From positions 1,450,501-1,514,500 of the forward strand of contig WPIO01000066.1 in NCBI GenBank assembly GCA_009760855.2: 64,000 nt of DNA, read 5' to 3'. A model generated the notes under the pieces. The model was not told the DNA's origin and searched no databases. It worked only from the letters and a program-made list of their open reading frames with translations. How positions within the stretch are numbered: the stretch's first letter is position 1; the number at the start of each line of letters is the position of its first letter. Origin of the DNA: Cristatella mucedo (taxonomy: Eukaryota; Bryozoa; Phylactolaemata; Cristatellidae). The position numbers and the translations under genes are program-made. Below, piece by piece: positions 48,000 to 59,885 of the stretch.

Positions 48000-49990
48000 G
48001 GCTTTAAATGAGACGTATACGTAAGTATCCATGTAATTTTTTCAGTAGACTCCACCAACAATGCATGCCTCATCAAGGTACACTGGTAATAGGAGCATTT
48101 TTCAAGCAGGATTGTTTGCAAGTCTACAGGGCTAGGCTAGCATCCTGCTGGCTACAAACAGGAACAAGTCTAGCTATTGCATGTTTCAGGAATCTACTAT
48201 CGGCATCTCACTACTTTCCAACTTGTGTACCACATTGTGCTAACATATATTAGTCAAGCAAGCAGCGCGATTGAGTACATGAACTGGAAACGCTAGAATA
48301 AGAGGACGTGAGTTTTTTAGTGGCAAGTCAATCAATGCCTGCTACAATTGACATGCACCCGACAGACTAACTTCATCAGCCTCCTGTGAGCAGGTTTAAA
48401 TCGATTATCAGCCGAACTAGTTTTGCCACGATAACAATACCAGGCTCGTCAATGCTAAACCAGCTATCGCGCTTTTAAAATGTTTGACCTGAAATAGCCT
48501 GTCGGATTTTAGACGAAATCTGGTAAGATTTTCCTCGAGCATGGAGCTTCCTATAACTGCCTGATTTTATGTAACTGCTCTCTCTCTCTCTCTCCCTCTC
48601 TGCCTTAGTCTACTTATCCCTCACTCTCTTTCCCCCTCACGCCACTCCCTCTTCCACCCCCTTTCTTCCACTGCTCTCTTCCTCTCGTGCCTCACTCTTT
48701 TACACTGTCTTTATCTCGTCCGGGAAAGTAGAGGCATTTAAATTCTAGCTGCTTAAACAGCCTCTTTTTGTATAGCGACAGAAGAGCCTTGACGGCTATC
48801 ACCACCGCTTGCAGTGGCGATAAAGGATCGCCCACCACAGGAATCGAACCCACGACTTCAGGACCGAGGTCATGAAAGCAACCGCCTTACCTAACGTGCC
48901 ATCGCGGCTCACAGAGTAGAAAATATAAAAGCGTTTCACTCTAAGAAACTCGTGCACCTTGGCGATGGCTCGGGAATCAGAGAAAACACCGGCGGCTAAG
49001 CAAAGTCGAGCGATTGAGCAAACACTCGTCATACAGGCCTAGCAGTCGACTCCTGTCACGTGTCAATTACCAAAAGCTAGGAAGAACTGCATTGCTGGTA
49101 CGCAAAGGCTACTAGAATGGAAGTGGTACCCTAAGTGCACAGTGCTAGCTGAAAATCTTTCGAGCAACCGCAGGCATAGCGCTCCTCGAACGTTCGCTTC
49201 CGGTGAAGGAGAGCTCAGCGACTACGCTACCAACTCATCGTGCGAGCCGGCAGTCGCAACGCAGCTACTCACCCGAGCGCGTTGCAGGCCGAGTGCAGAG
49301 CAAGTGCTGCCGAAGCTGAAAGCTGCCTGCTAATGCCGCAAATTCGCCAGTCGCGTGCAGCGCCGGGGCTGGGCGGAGGAGCGTCTGTGCGCAACGCGCG
49401 GCAGCAGATGACGCACGCTGCCGCCCTGCCCCTCGCTGGCATCGGGTACTTTTGGCACCGCCGAGTTCACCAGGGTAGCTCGCGCCTGCCAGTCACAGAG
49501 CCACACCCCCACTCAGTCCAGCCTTACTGGAGCAGACCTTCACGGGACACGCCCTCGTCCGGCCCGTCAACGCAGCCTTGACTTTCGTAGAGGAGCCATG
49601 CCTGGATGTTTTAAAACATAATTATCGTGCATTTGCATTGCACCCCCAGCGAGCTGAATATCTTCTCATACACTCTACATACGCTCAGCAAGAGGCAGCC
49701 GGTCATGGACTTGCGTTTGCAATCTGCTCGCAGTACGTAATGTGCTCTAGTACTTATCGGCAAACACGTTTGCATCTTTACAGGTCTGCTATTGCTCATA
49801 AAAACGGTTTGCAATCTTATTGATATTCATCTTGATATTGCTCATGTAGCTTATTTTGATATTGCTCATAGTGCATTTTATATTGTTCATATAAATTGTT
49901 CGAAATGGTATCGATATTTATTTTGATATTTACAGTAGTATTATTGCATTTTATTTTTGGTATTATAATATTACTCATTAAAACGATTCG
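48000..49990 (+). repeat. Composite repeat module M1, long copy 3
   Basis: Matches 33740-35400, and further right (49590-49820) the inverted copies at 55-60 kb (gcatttgcattgcacccc). The CCAAT motif is changed here (ttcgccagtcgc, 49343-49354) and the gcaacgcgttgc palindrome is imperfect. It carries a SINE insertion at 48742-48911. Its right end is AT-rich with repeated ttgatattgctcat units. Confidence 0.72.
48742..48911 (-). mobile_element. tRNA-derived SINE inserted in module M1
   Basis: Minus-strand copy with head (gatggcacgttaggtaaggc), B box gggttcgattcctgtggtgg and body ending in cttctgtcgctatacaaaaa. Copy 1 of the module (about 21377) reads through the site without it. Confidence 0.83.
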
Positions 49991-51424
49991 TTAAGAGTGA
50001 ACGCTCCGTGCCTCCACTCCCAAGCCGCCCAGCGCCTCAGCTGCCCTTCAGCTCGGTGCCTCAGAAGTCCTAAACAATTGCCGACGTTATTTGGTGATGT
50101 AATGTAATTTCGAAAGTAACTTTCGGATCTCTTTCGAGAGGCTTATGCTGGACATTACGGTCTCCCGGTGCCTCCCATTACGCACACGCACCACTCATCG
50201 TTTTCTTAAAGTTTGCATTAAACCCGGGCATATCAAAAACAGCATTCACAGATGGCGACCTGTAACCCCCAGCGGAGATTGCTTATCTCCCCCACCGGTT
50301 TCCTACCGGTGGACTGTGCGATATGAGCACTGCAGTGCGGTTAAAAACACAAGCGGCCACAACTGGGTGCCGAAAGCAGCAGTTTATTTTGAGCTTTTTA
50401 GAACTGGTTACGCGCCCGTACGAGCGCTTAATGCCGCGCGTACCGGACCGACGGAGTTAACTGTGCGAGTTCACAAAGCCCGAGTTTAATAAACTACAAT
50501 ATGTGCCTGCCGCTAGCGATGGTCCTGACCTGAAGGTGGACCGCTAAAGCACCCTAAGAGACTAGTAACTAGCTGAGCAGCCGGCAGAACACAACTGAGC
50601 AGTCTAAGCTGCACTTAGCTGTTAGTCGCCGTAGGTTCGACTTTCTGGCTCTCGAAGTATAGTCTCGAATCGGCTACAGAAGCTGCAGCCCCGAGCTCTG
50701 CAAGTCGTCCCATTGTGTTCTCTCTCTCTTCTCTAAACTACTGACCTTGCACGTACGTAGCTGTTAGTTTCTACTTAAGCACATTGGTCGTAGCCTATTC
50801 TGACCGCATCGTCTGCACCGGACTCTATTCTAGCTTCAGTTGGGTGGACCAGGAGCCGGGCCTTGTACTAGGTGCCTGTACTAGTCGAATTCACTGAGCG
50901 TTAGCACGTTAGTCGTTCCATCTCATGGCCTCACTGCCTGCGAAGAGCTCCGCTCTAACCTGAGCTGAAGGTGGATCAGGAGCCGGGAGGTCTGCACTAG
51001 GTGCCCTGGTCGAACCCACTTAGGCAAGGGCTAGCATCTCGGCGAACCTGAGAGCTGCCCCAGTGCCCCAGATCGACAAAGTTGGACACTGAGAATCTAC
51101 AATAATGCAGCTAAGAACGTCGAAGGATTTCCAGCCGAATAGCTAAAGAAAAGCTGGCAGCACAGCGTGTATGTAAAACTCACTGTATAGGCATGCTAGC
51201 AACTACAGTGGGGCATTTCGACACGCACTGCAAACCAAAGCAGGCTCAACGAGATATTACCAGGATAGTAGTGACTGAGGAAGAAAGAGAGATACAATGT
51301 TGCACATCGAGATCACGGCAACACCGCGAATAAATGCCTGGCTTGGAATCAAAAGTAGCCGTATTCTAGTTTCCAGGCCTATGGTGCACTCAAATACGGC
51401 ACTCGGCTGCATTACACTGCTGAG
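49991..51424. other. Unassigned sequence with internal direct repeats
   Basis: An open frame at 50145-50489 has no recognised motif. The block around 50842-50880 (ggtggaccaggagccggg) is repeated with changes at 50970-51010, about 128 bp away. It may be part of an unrecognised repeat. Confidence 0.35.
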
Positions 51425-51600
51425 TTGTGAGCCCTAATGGTGCACTAGGTTAGCCGGTTGCCCAACTCCCTCGGCCCGAGGTCACGGGTTCAAATCGAGC
51501 AGGGGGCAGCCCTTTATCGCCACTGCCAGCAGCTGTGCTAGCCGTCAAGGGTCTTCTTTCGCTTTGCAGAAGAGGCTGTAAAATCAGTTAGGATTTACTT
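51425..51600 (+). mobile_element. tRNA-derived SINE copy, diverged
   Basis: + strand copy with head (ggtgcactaggttagccgg), B-box-like gggttcaaatcg and tail cttctttcgctttgcagaag. It is more diverged than the other copies. Confidence 0.7.
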
Positions 51601-51899
51601 TAGTGCGATGCCCACTTCTGCTAAGGACTAGGGTCTTTCGCCAACCTGGCTCCTTATATATACGAGCTAAGCAGGTGTACCGTGTATTTGATTTGTGAAT
51701 ACCGACGATATTGCCAAGCAGAATCTGGCTTTCGCGTATATAGAGATGACAATCGGTTGTAACTTTGCTCTGATCCCTCCCAGCCCTCCAGCAGATCGAA
51801 TCCTCCCAACTCCCTTGCTGCATGCACTAAGGACACCCCCACATGGGTGGTACCAAATTTTCTCAAACTGAATGATGATAAACCAACTTACTAGTTATG

Positions 51900-52990
51900 A
51901 GCAAACCAAGTGAGAATCAGAAATTGGAAAGGCCAACACTCAAAGTCGGCTTTGCCAGCATATCTCCCGTTGAATCTGCAGGATATCTAGGTGTCACGTG
52001 CAGAAGTGACTTTTTTTGTTCGACGACCACATTGCCTCCACAATCAAGTGTGCCTACTTTCAGAAACGTAGCATTGTCAAAATTCTGCTTGTAGAGACAA
52101 GGATACCACATCTAATTTTGGCCATGCATCTGTCACATCCAGTCTTGACTTCTGTAACTCACTGCTTTGGGCTGGTCTACCGGCATATTCAATCAACCAA
52201 TTACAGCTATTGCAAAACTGTGCTGCTAGGCTTGTCTGTCATGAGGGGTGCAGTTGGTACAGCACTTCTCACCAATCTGCACTAGCTAGCAGTAAAGCAA
52301 TGCATTGACGTCAAGCAGTCTTGGTGAGCTGTAATAGCTCACTGGGTATGGTGGTTGCTTTTCACGACCTCGGACCCGACCGAGGTAGTGGGTTCGAATC
52401 CTGCGGTGGGCGATCCTTAATCGCCACTGCAAACGATGGTGATAGCCGTAAAGGCTCTTCTGTCGCTATACAAAAAAGGCTGTTAAATCGTCTAGTATTT
52501 TTTAATATTGGGTTGCTAACTTTTAGGTCCCTTCATTCTTTTGCCGCAGCCTACCTATTAGATCTACTGCCCCAACTGGCTAAGCATCCTACTACCAACT
52601 ATTCGGAATATAACCGTTTATCTCTACTTCGTACAAGCCTCAAATCCTTTGGAGACCGTGCCTTTAGTATGCTCTCAAAGCCTGAAACTTACTCCTGACT
52701 CTACTCACGACGTCGACCCTGACTTGACCCGATTTAAAAAGACACCAGGAGCACACTTATTTAGCACAGCATTAAGTGGTTTCCTGAGATTCGACCTTTA
52801 TGTGCTAATGCTTGCTAACATTTGGATAGCTGCCACTAACCATACTTACATCATGACCCTGTGCATGTCACCCATTACAATATTATTCTTGTTTATTGAG
52901 CTTGCTACCCCTGACCATTAGATTATACTTCTTTTGCAGCAAATTTAAAACAGCTGGAAATTGATTGAGATCTCGGAGCATGTTTTATAA
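51900..52990 (+). mobile_element. L2-like LINE C-terminal copy, split by a SINE
   Basis: The frame includes ISPVESAGYLGVTCRSDFF, then pieces of the C-terminal tail (SFAAAYLLDLLPQLAKHPT, LKSFGDRAFS). It has several frameshifts and an older divergence. The SINE at 52324-52500 separates two parts that are adjacent in other copies. Confidence 0.78.
52324..52500 (+). mobile_element. tRNA-derived SINE, best copy
   Basis: The head has an A box (TAGCTCACTGGG, 52335-52346) and a B box (GGTTCGAATCC, 52391-52401), 45 bp apart, as in a tRNA-derived polymerase III promoter. The body runs through aatcgccactgcaaacgatg and ends in ctatacaaaaaaggctgtta. It is nested in a LINE copy. Confidence 0.85.
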
Positions 52991-53059
52991 CATGTAATAA
53001 TTATTATTATTAAATATTAGATCAAGGCTCTAGCACAATATTATTGTAATACATTTGTA

Positions 53060-53345
53060 TAGCTCCCTTTGATAACTGAACGTCTGTCTAAGCACTTTAA
53101 TAAAAATACTGTAAAGGTGACACATGTATTAAAGCACCCACAGAGAACTCAATTTATTTCCTGGCACTTTGCAATCGCTGTAAAAGAAGCATGATTAGAT
53201 TGCTATTCGTTATAACAAGTTTAGAGGTTACAGGCAGAGTCAGCATATAAATACGGTTAGTGGCACCGAGCAGTCTCAGCAGGTACAAGCAAGTAGGCAG
53301 CGACTAACACGGATCCTCAGGAATACTGTGATGTATAGATGCATT
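53060..53345 (-). mobile_element. Degraded L2-like LINE 3' end
   Basis: Minus-strand tail (aaagcacccacagagaactc) and 3' region at low similarity. The stretch 53346-53915 has no recognised feature. Confidence 0.55.
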
Positions 53346-53917
53346 TGGTAAAGAAGTCATAGTCAAAGCATTATTATTAATATTCGCAAAGTCATCAAGC
53401 ATAGGCATGCTCGTCGGACATGCAAAGCAACAACAAATCGATTGGTTTAGTAGCAGGAGGCACACTGTCGGGACTCACAAGCCCCACAAAGGATGTACCA
53501 CGAGGACCTATTTGATGCTGACATAACGTCATTTATTTGTATGAAAGTCTTCTGTCACCCATGTGGGGAAGTCAGCAATTCATACAGCAATTGGGTGAAA
53601 GAATTCAACCTGCCTGAAGGCAAGGATTGATTGAAGCAAGTGTACATTAGCCAGTAGCGCCCTGTCAGGCCTGCATCTCAGGTGATACACTCGACCCACG
53701 GTGTAGGAGCAGGGACCACAAGGCTTCTGAACAATGTAATGGCAAGTGAGGCCCATTAAACAGTCACCGTCGGCTTCCAAGACTTTGGACCACAAAGGGC
53801 CTCAACACCACCATCTAAAGATAGCTGCTGGTCTGGAGTAACCAGGCCACTTATCGCCTTATGAGGCTACTAGCCTCGGCTGGCTTACCTCCTGGTTTAT
53901 AGATTCAAGTTCCCGCT

Positions 53918-54260
53918 GTGAAACACGAATCCGGCAATGCCTTGCCTCCTCCATGCCGTTATGAACTGCAGCACCAGTTTCACCCTTCTCGTGCCCTCAG
54001 GTCCTGTATGGACAATAGATTAGCCGATCCATTCCCCAGCCCAAAGGCTGTTTGGGACAGAAGCTTTTGCTCTGCATACCCTAGGCTGTGGAATTCACTT
54101 CCAAGATGTCTTATGCAACGACAGGCACTCTCCTGCTTCTCATTATGGCACAGCTTTGTCGGCCATCCTGAGCTCCTGTATCCATGTTACTGACAACATC
54201 AAGTGTTCTCGTGACTCAGCAATGCTTCTCACTTGCTATTTGTGGTGTGAGATGGTGAGC
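53918..54260 (+). mobile_element. LINE family B C-terminal copy
   Basis: The frame reads ELQHQFHPSRALRSCMDNRL and FCSAYPRLWNSLPRCL, then tail-end sequence. It is decayed. Confidence 0.7.
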
Positions 54261-54529
54261 CGTGGTTGTACACTAGGTAAGGCTGGTGCTGAACGGCCAT
54301 ATCCTGGCTCAACCTTGATGTTACCTAGCCGTAGCTGAATACCATATACCATAGCTGAAAGCCAGAGGGGAAGACCAGATTGGCAGGTGCAGCTGAGTTG
54401 CGACCACGAAGCTGGATAGATCAGCTCTGTGCTGGTGCACTGCAAGCATCTACTGCCGACTAAACATTTGCTGAAACCCGCCAAGGTGTGTGTGTTTGTG
54501 CAGTTGCCTGTGTAGTGCGCCGGCTCAGA

Positions 54530-55085
54530 GCTGAGGGATAGCGCTGGCGCAGAGCGGCAGTAGTGGGCCGGCTCAGAGCGGCTGGAGAGCGCCGGTGCAG
54601 AGTGGCTGGAGTGAGCAGACTCGGAGCTGCAGCAGTTCACCGGCTCAGAGCGGCTGCAGTGCGCTGGCTCAGAGCAGCCGCAGTTTGCCAGTGCAGAGCG
54701 GCAGGATTTCGCTGGCTCAGGACGGCGAGAGTGAGCCGGGGCAGAGCAGCTGCAGTGCCCCACCTCAGAGCAGTGGCAGTGCGCAAGGTGCAGGGCGGCC
54801 GAAGTGCTCCGGTGCAGAGCGGCAGAAGTTCGCCGGCACAGAGCGGTGGCAGTGTGTAGGCGCAAAGCAGTGGCAGTGCACCGGGGCAGGACGGCTAGAG
54901 TGCGACGGCTCAGAGCGATGGCAGTGCACCGGCGCCCTCTCAGAGCAGACGGAGTGCACCGGCTCAGGGCGGCGACAGTTCGCCCACTCAGAGCGGCAGT
55001 AGTGCGCCGGCACAGAGCGGCTGCAGTGCTCTGGCTCAGAGCAGCAGTAGTGAGCCGGCACAGAGCCGACTCTGGCTCATGGCCG
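54530..55085. repeat. Minisatellite array 4, inverted orientation
   Basis: Units of about 24 bp on the pattern agagcggctgcagtgcgccggctc, the reverse complement of the pattern in arrays 1-3. It directly precedes the first inverted module M1 core. Confidence 0.85.
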
Positions 55086-55129
55086 GACCCAGCAGGCCCC
55101 GAGCGGCTGGGAGCTAGCTCACTTTTTAT

Positions 55130-55850
55130 GGACCTTTTACGTGGGCCATATCGATAAAATTATTGCAAATATAAATGTCAGAATAAATAGATATGCAAAT
55201 ATACAAACTGGCTGAGCAAGATTAATAGAAGACCTGGGCCCCTTAAGCAACCGTAAGGGTAGAAATTCGTTTTCGGAGACGTTCAAGAGGTTACTAGCAG
55301 CTGAATACAAACAAAACTCCTCGGCTGCCTCTTGGTGAGCATACGTAGAGTGTATAGGAAGATATTTAACTCGTCGGGGGTGCAATGCAAATGCACGATA
55401 ATTACTTTTATAACTGCGAAGGCGTAGCTCCACTGCAAAAATCAATGCTGCGGCGACAAGCCGGACGAGGGCGTGTCCCACGCCGGCCTCCTGCTCTTCC
55501 GTCGGGCTGGAATGAGGGGTGGGTGTGGGACTGGCCCCGCTACCCTAGCGAACTCGGCAGTGTCAAAAGATTCCCGATAGCGCTAGGGGCAGCGCTGCGA
55601 CGTGCGTCAGCAGCAGCACGCGTCGCGTGCCGCTGCCCGTTCCGACCCGCCCTGGCGCTGTGAGCTATTGGTGAATTTTCAGTTTAGCAGGCAGCTTCCT
55701 GCGTCAGCAGAGTTCGTTTAGTGCTCAGCCTGCAACGCGTTGCGTTACGTGGCGGCGTAGCGACTGCCAGCTCCAGCGAGGCGCTGGTCGCGAAGTAGCA
55801 ATGCTCGTCCTCGCCGGAAGTCAAGGTCAACTACCAGCGCTCGGCGCGAA
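55130..55850 (-). repeat. Composite repeat module M1 core, inverted copy 4
   Basis: Matches 56715-57425 and 59188-59885 closely and M1 copies 1-3 in reverse. CCAAT motif at 55664-55675 and gcaacgcgttgc at 55732-55743 are intact. Confidence 0.8.
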
Positions 55851-56714
55851 CGCACCGCAGCCGCACTAGCGCCGCTCGGCGGCGACGCACTACCACCGCT
55901 CGGCCCGAATGCACTTGCACCGCTCGGTGCGTACGCACTACGGCCGCTAGGCGCCGACGTCCTGCCGCCGCTCGGTGCAAAGAGTAGTGCGAAAGCACCG
56001 AGCGGCGGTATTGCGGCGGTAATGCGTGCGAACTGAGCGGCGGTAGTGCGTCAGCGCCGGGCGGCAGTAGTGAAAGTGCGCGCCTAGCGGCTGTAGTGCA
56101 CCGGTAGTGCAGCGGCACTGCATACGCGCCGAGCTGCGGCAGAGCGTCGGTGCGGATCGGCGTTAGTGAGTGTGTGCCGTGCGGCGGCAATGCAGCAGTA
56201 GTGCATACGCACCGAGCTGCGGTGGGGCGTCGGTGCCGAGCGCCAGTAGTGTGTACGCGCCGAGAGGCGGTAGTGTGCACACGCTGAGTGCCGGTAGTGC
56301 GCCGGCACTGAGCCAGGGTAGCGAGCCCTTGCAGAGAGGCGGTAGCGAGCTGTCGCAAAGCGGCGGTACCAGCTTCGGTGGCGCGTCGGCGCCGAGCGGC
56401 AGTGGCGTGCCGGAAGACCATTCAATCGCGTTTCTCTTAGCAGCAAATGTAAAGCCCTCAGAGAGAGATTGAATTCTCTGAGGGCGCTTGATCGAGTGCA
56501 TTATTATTATTAGTGCGCCGGCGCAAAGCGGCGGTAGTGCACCGGCATGGCGTATGTGCTCGCCGGCATCAGTGCGAACGCGTCGACCAGCGGCAGTGTG
56601 GAGACGCCGAGTGGCTGTCATGAGGAGGTGCCGAGCGACCGGGGTAAGGAGGCGCCGAACGGTCGGACTACGTAGGCCTTGGGCGGCTGCGAGCAAGCTC
56701 ACTTTTCATGATCA
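55850..56714. repeat. CpG-rich minisatellite array 5 with embedded LINE tail
   Basis: Units of about 24 bp in both orientations: forward to about 55980, inverted after that. Contains an L2-like tail at 56418-56513. Bases 56020-56640 are nearly identical to 58480-59090. Confidence 0.85.
56418..56513 (+). mobile_element. L2-like LINE tail inside the minisatellite
   Basis: Hairpin region with ATT run (56498-56513). The same piece with the same flanks is at 58872-58967, so it was copied with the array. Confidence 0.82.
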
Positions 56715-57425
56715 TTTTACATGGGTCTGATCAATAAAATTGGTGCTAAAATAAATGTAAGAATAAATAGATATGCAAATATACGAACCGTTTTACTGAG
56801 TAATATTAATAGCAGACCTGGGCACCTTAAGCAACCGTAATGATAGAAATTCGTTTTCGTAAATGTTTAAGACCTTATTGGCATATGCTTACAAACGAAA
56901 CGCCTTTGGCTGCCTCTTGGTGAGCGTTCGTAGAATGTATAGGAAGATATTTAACTCGTAGGGGGTGCAATAAAAATGCACGATAATTACTTGTATACCT
57001 GCGAAGGCGTAGCTCCAATGCAAAAATCAATGCTGCTGCGACGAGCCGGACGAGGGCGTGTCCCACGCCGGCCTCCTGCTCTTCCGTCGGTCTAGAATGA
57101 GTGGGGGGTGGGTGTGGGACTGGCCCCGCTACCCTAGCGAACCCGGCAGTGTCAAAAGATTCAGGATAGCGTGAGGGGCAGCGCGGCGACGTGCGTCAGC
57201 AGCAGCACGCGTCGCGTGCCGCTGCCCGTTCCGGCCCACCCCGGCGCTGTGTGCTATTGGTGAATTTTCAAATTAGCAGGCAGCTTCCTGCGTCAGCAAA
57301 GTTCGTTAAGTGATCAGCCTGCAACGCGTTGCGTTGGGTGGCTGCGTTGCGACTTCAGCTCCAGCGAGGCGCTGGTCGCCTAGTCGCAGGGCTCATCCTC
57401 GCCGGAAGTCAAGGTCAACTACCAC
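56715..57425 (-). repeat. Composite repeat module M1 core, inverted copy 5
   Basis: CCAAT motif at 57253-57264 and the palindrome at 57321-57332. Closely similar to copies 4 and 6. Confidence 0.8.
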
Positions 57426-59150
57426 CACTCGGCGTTAGCTCACCGCTGCCGGAACTAGCGCCGCTCGGCGGCGACGCACGAGCGGCGCTCGGCGGCGACG
57501 CACGAGCGGCGCTCGGCGGCGACGCACGAGCGGCGCTCGGCGGCGACGCACGAGCGGCGCTCGGCGGCGACGCACGAGCGGCGCTCGGCGGCGACGCACG
57601 AGCGGCGCGGCGACGCACGGCGGCGACGCACGAGCGGCGCTCGCCGCTCGACGCCGACGCACGAGCGGCGCCTACGCACAAGGCGGCGCTTCGCACGAGC
57701 GCTAGCTCGGCGGCGACCGCTCGGCGACGCACGAGCGGCGCTCGGCGGCGACGCACGAGCGGCGCTCGGCGCCGCGACGCACGCGGCTACGCACAGGTGC
57801 GCTCGGCGCGGCACTCGGCGGCGGCGCGACGCACGAGCGGCGCTCGGCGCCTACGCACAAGTGCCGCTCGGCTTCGACACACTAGCGCCGCACGGCGGCG
57901 TCGCACTAGCGCCGCTCGGCGGCGACGTACTAGTGCCGCTCGGCGACTATGCACTAGCGCCACTCGGCGGCGACGCACTAGCGCCACTCGGCGGCGACGC
58001 ACGAGCGCCGCATGGCGGCGACGCACGAGCGCCGCTCGGCACCGACGCACTAGCGCCGCTCGGCGCTGACGGACTAGCTCCGCTTGGCGCCGTAGCACTA
58101 GCGCCGCTCGGCCGCTACGCACAGGTGCAGCTCGGCGGCGCGGCACTAGCGCCGCTCGGCGGCGCCGCACTAGCACCGCTCGGCGGCGAAGCACTATCGC
58201 CGCTATGCGGTGACGCACTAGCTCCGCTCGGCGGCGCCGCGCTAGCTCCGCTCGGCGGCGAAGCACTATCGCCGCTCGGCGGCGAAGCACTAGCGCCGCA
58301 TGGCGGCGACGCACGAGCGCCGCTCGGTGCCGACGCACTAGCGCCGCCCGGCGGCGATGCACTAGCGCCGCTCGGCGCCGACGCACTACCGCCGCTCGGC
58401 GCGTAGGCACAACCGCCGCTCGGCACAAAGAGCGTCAGTAGTGCGAAAGCACCGAGGGGCGTTATTGCGGCGGTAATGCGTACACGCTGAGCGGCAGTAG
58501 TGCGTCAGCACCGAGCGGCAGTAGTGAAAGTGCGCGCCTAGCGGCTGTAGTGCACCGGTAGTGCAGCGGCACTGCATACGCGCCGAGCTGCGGCAGAGCG
58601 TCGGTGCGGATCGGCGTTAGTGGGTGTGTGCCGTGCGGCGGCAATGCAGCAGTAGTGCATACGCGCCGAGCTCCGGTAGGGCGTCGGTGCCGAGCGCCAG
58701 TAGTGTGTACGCGCCGAGAGGCGGTAGTGCGCACACGCTGAGTGGCGGTAGTGCGCCGGCACTGAGCCAGGGTAGCGAGCCCTTGCAGAGAGGCGGTAGC
58801 GAGCTGTCGCAAAGCGGCGGTACCAGCTTCGGTGGCGCGTCGGCGCCGAGCGGCAGTGGCGTGCCGGAAGACCATTCAATCGCGTTTCTCTTAGCAGCAA
58901 ATGTAAAGCCCTCAGAGAGAGATTGAATTCTCTGAGGGCGCTTGATCGAGTGCATTATTATTATTAGTGCGCCGGTGCAAAGCGGCGGTAGTGCACCGGC
59001 ATGGCGTATGTGCTCGCCGGCATCAGTGCGAACGCGTCGACCAGCGGCAGTGCGGAGGCACCAACCGGCTGTCATGCGGATGCACCTAGTGTCTTGTGGA
59101 GGTGCCGAGAGACCAAGGTTAAGAGGTGCCACATGGTCGGACTATGTAGG
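57425..59150. repeat. CpG-rich minisatellite array 6
   Basis: Starts with about six nearly perfect 24-bp units (57462-57605, ctcggcggcgacgcacgagc), then degenerate CpG-rich units to 58435, then the inverted-orientation part that duplicates array 5, including its LINE tail (58872-58967). Open frames on both strands result from unit lengths divisible by three. Confidence 0.88.
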
Positions 59151-59187
59151 CCTCGAGCGGCTGGGAGCAGCCCACTTTTACGAACCT

Positions 59188-59885
59188 TTTACGTGGGCCA
59201 TATCGACAAAAGTATTGCCAATATAAATTTCAGAATAGATAGATATGCAAATATACGAACCGTTGTACTGAGAAATAATAATAGCAGACCTGGGCAGCTT
59301 AAGCAACAGTAAGGGTAGAAATTCGTTTTCGTATACGTTTAAGAGCTTATTAGCAGCTGATTACAAACGAAACTCCTTGGCTGCCTCTTGGTGAGCCTAC
59401 GTAGAGTGTATAGAAAGATATTTAACTCGTTGGGGGTGCAATGCAAATGCACGATAATTACTTTTATAACTGCGAAGGCGTAGCTCCACTGCAAAAATCA
59501 ATGCTGCGGCTACAAGCCGGACGAGGGCGTGTCCCACGCCGGCCTCGTGCTCCTCCGTCGGGCTGGATTGAGTGGGGGTGTGGCTGTGGGACTGGCCCCG
59601 CTACCCTGGCGAACCCGGCACTGCCAAAAGATTCAGGATAGCGTGAGGGGCAGCGCGGCGACGTGCGTCAGCAGCAGCACGCGTCGCGTGCCGCTGCCCG
59701 TTCCGACCGGACACGGCGCTGTGTGCGATTGGTGAATTTTCATATGAGCAGGCAGCTTTCTGCGTCAGCAACGTTTGTTTTGCACTCAGCCTGCAGCGCG
59801 TTGCGTTAGGTGGCCGCGTTGCGATTGCCGGCTCCCGCGTGGCGCGGGTCACGTAGTGTGAGTGCTCGTTCTCGCCGGAAGTCAC
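59188..59885 (-). repeat. Composite repeat module M1 core, inverted copy 6
   Basis: CCAAT-type motif gcgattggtgaa at 59725-59736; the palindrome is changed to gcagcgcgttgc. Otherwise very close to copies 4 and 5. Confidence 0.8.

Noticed and set aside
50145-50489. Possible gene or LTR-element region around a tggcgacc motif
   Set aside because: No LTR ends, primer-site match or protein domain could be supported.
52324-52420. Functional tRNA gene suggested by A and B boxes
   Set aside because: The cloverleaf is not complete, and the same sequence recurs with a shared body as a SINE.
54236-55157. Several open frames of 100-200 codons
   Set aside because: They overlap minisatellite array 4 in several frames and have no domain.
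57329-58428. Ala/Arg-rich open frames on both strands
   Set aside because: Same CpG-rich minisatellite family; units of 24 bp leave all frames open.
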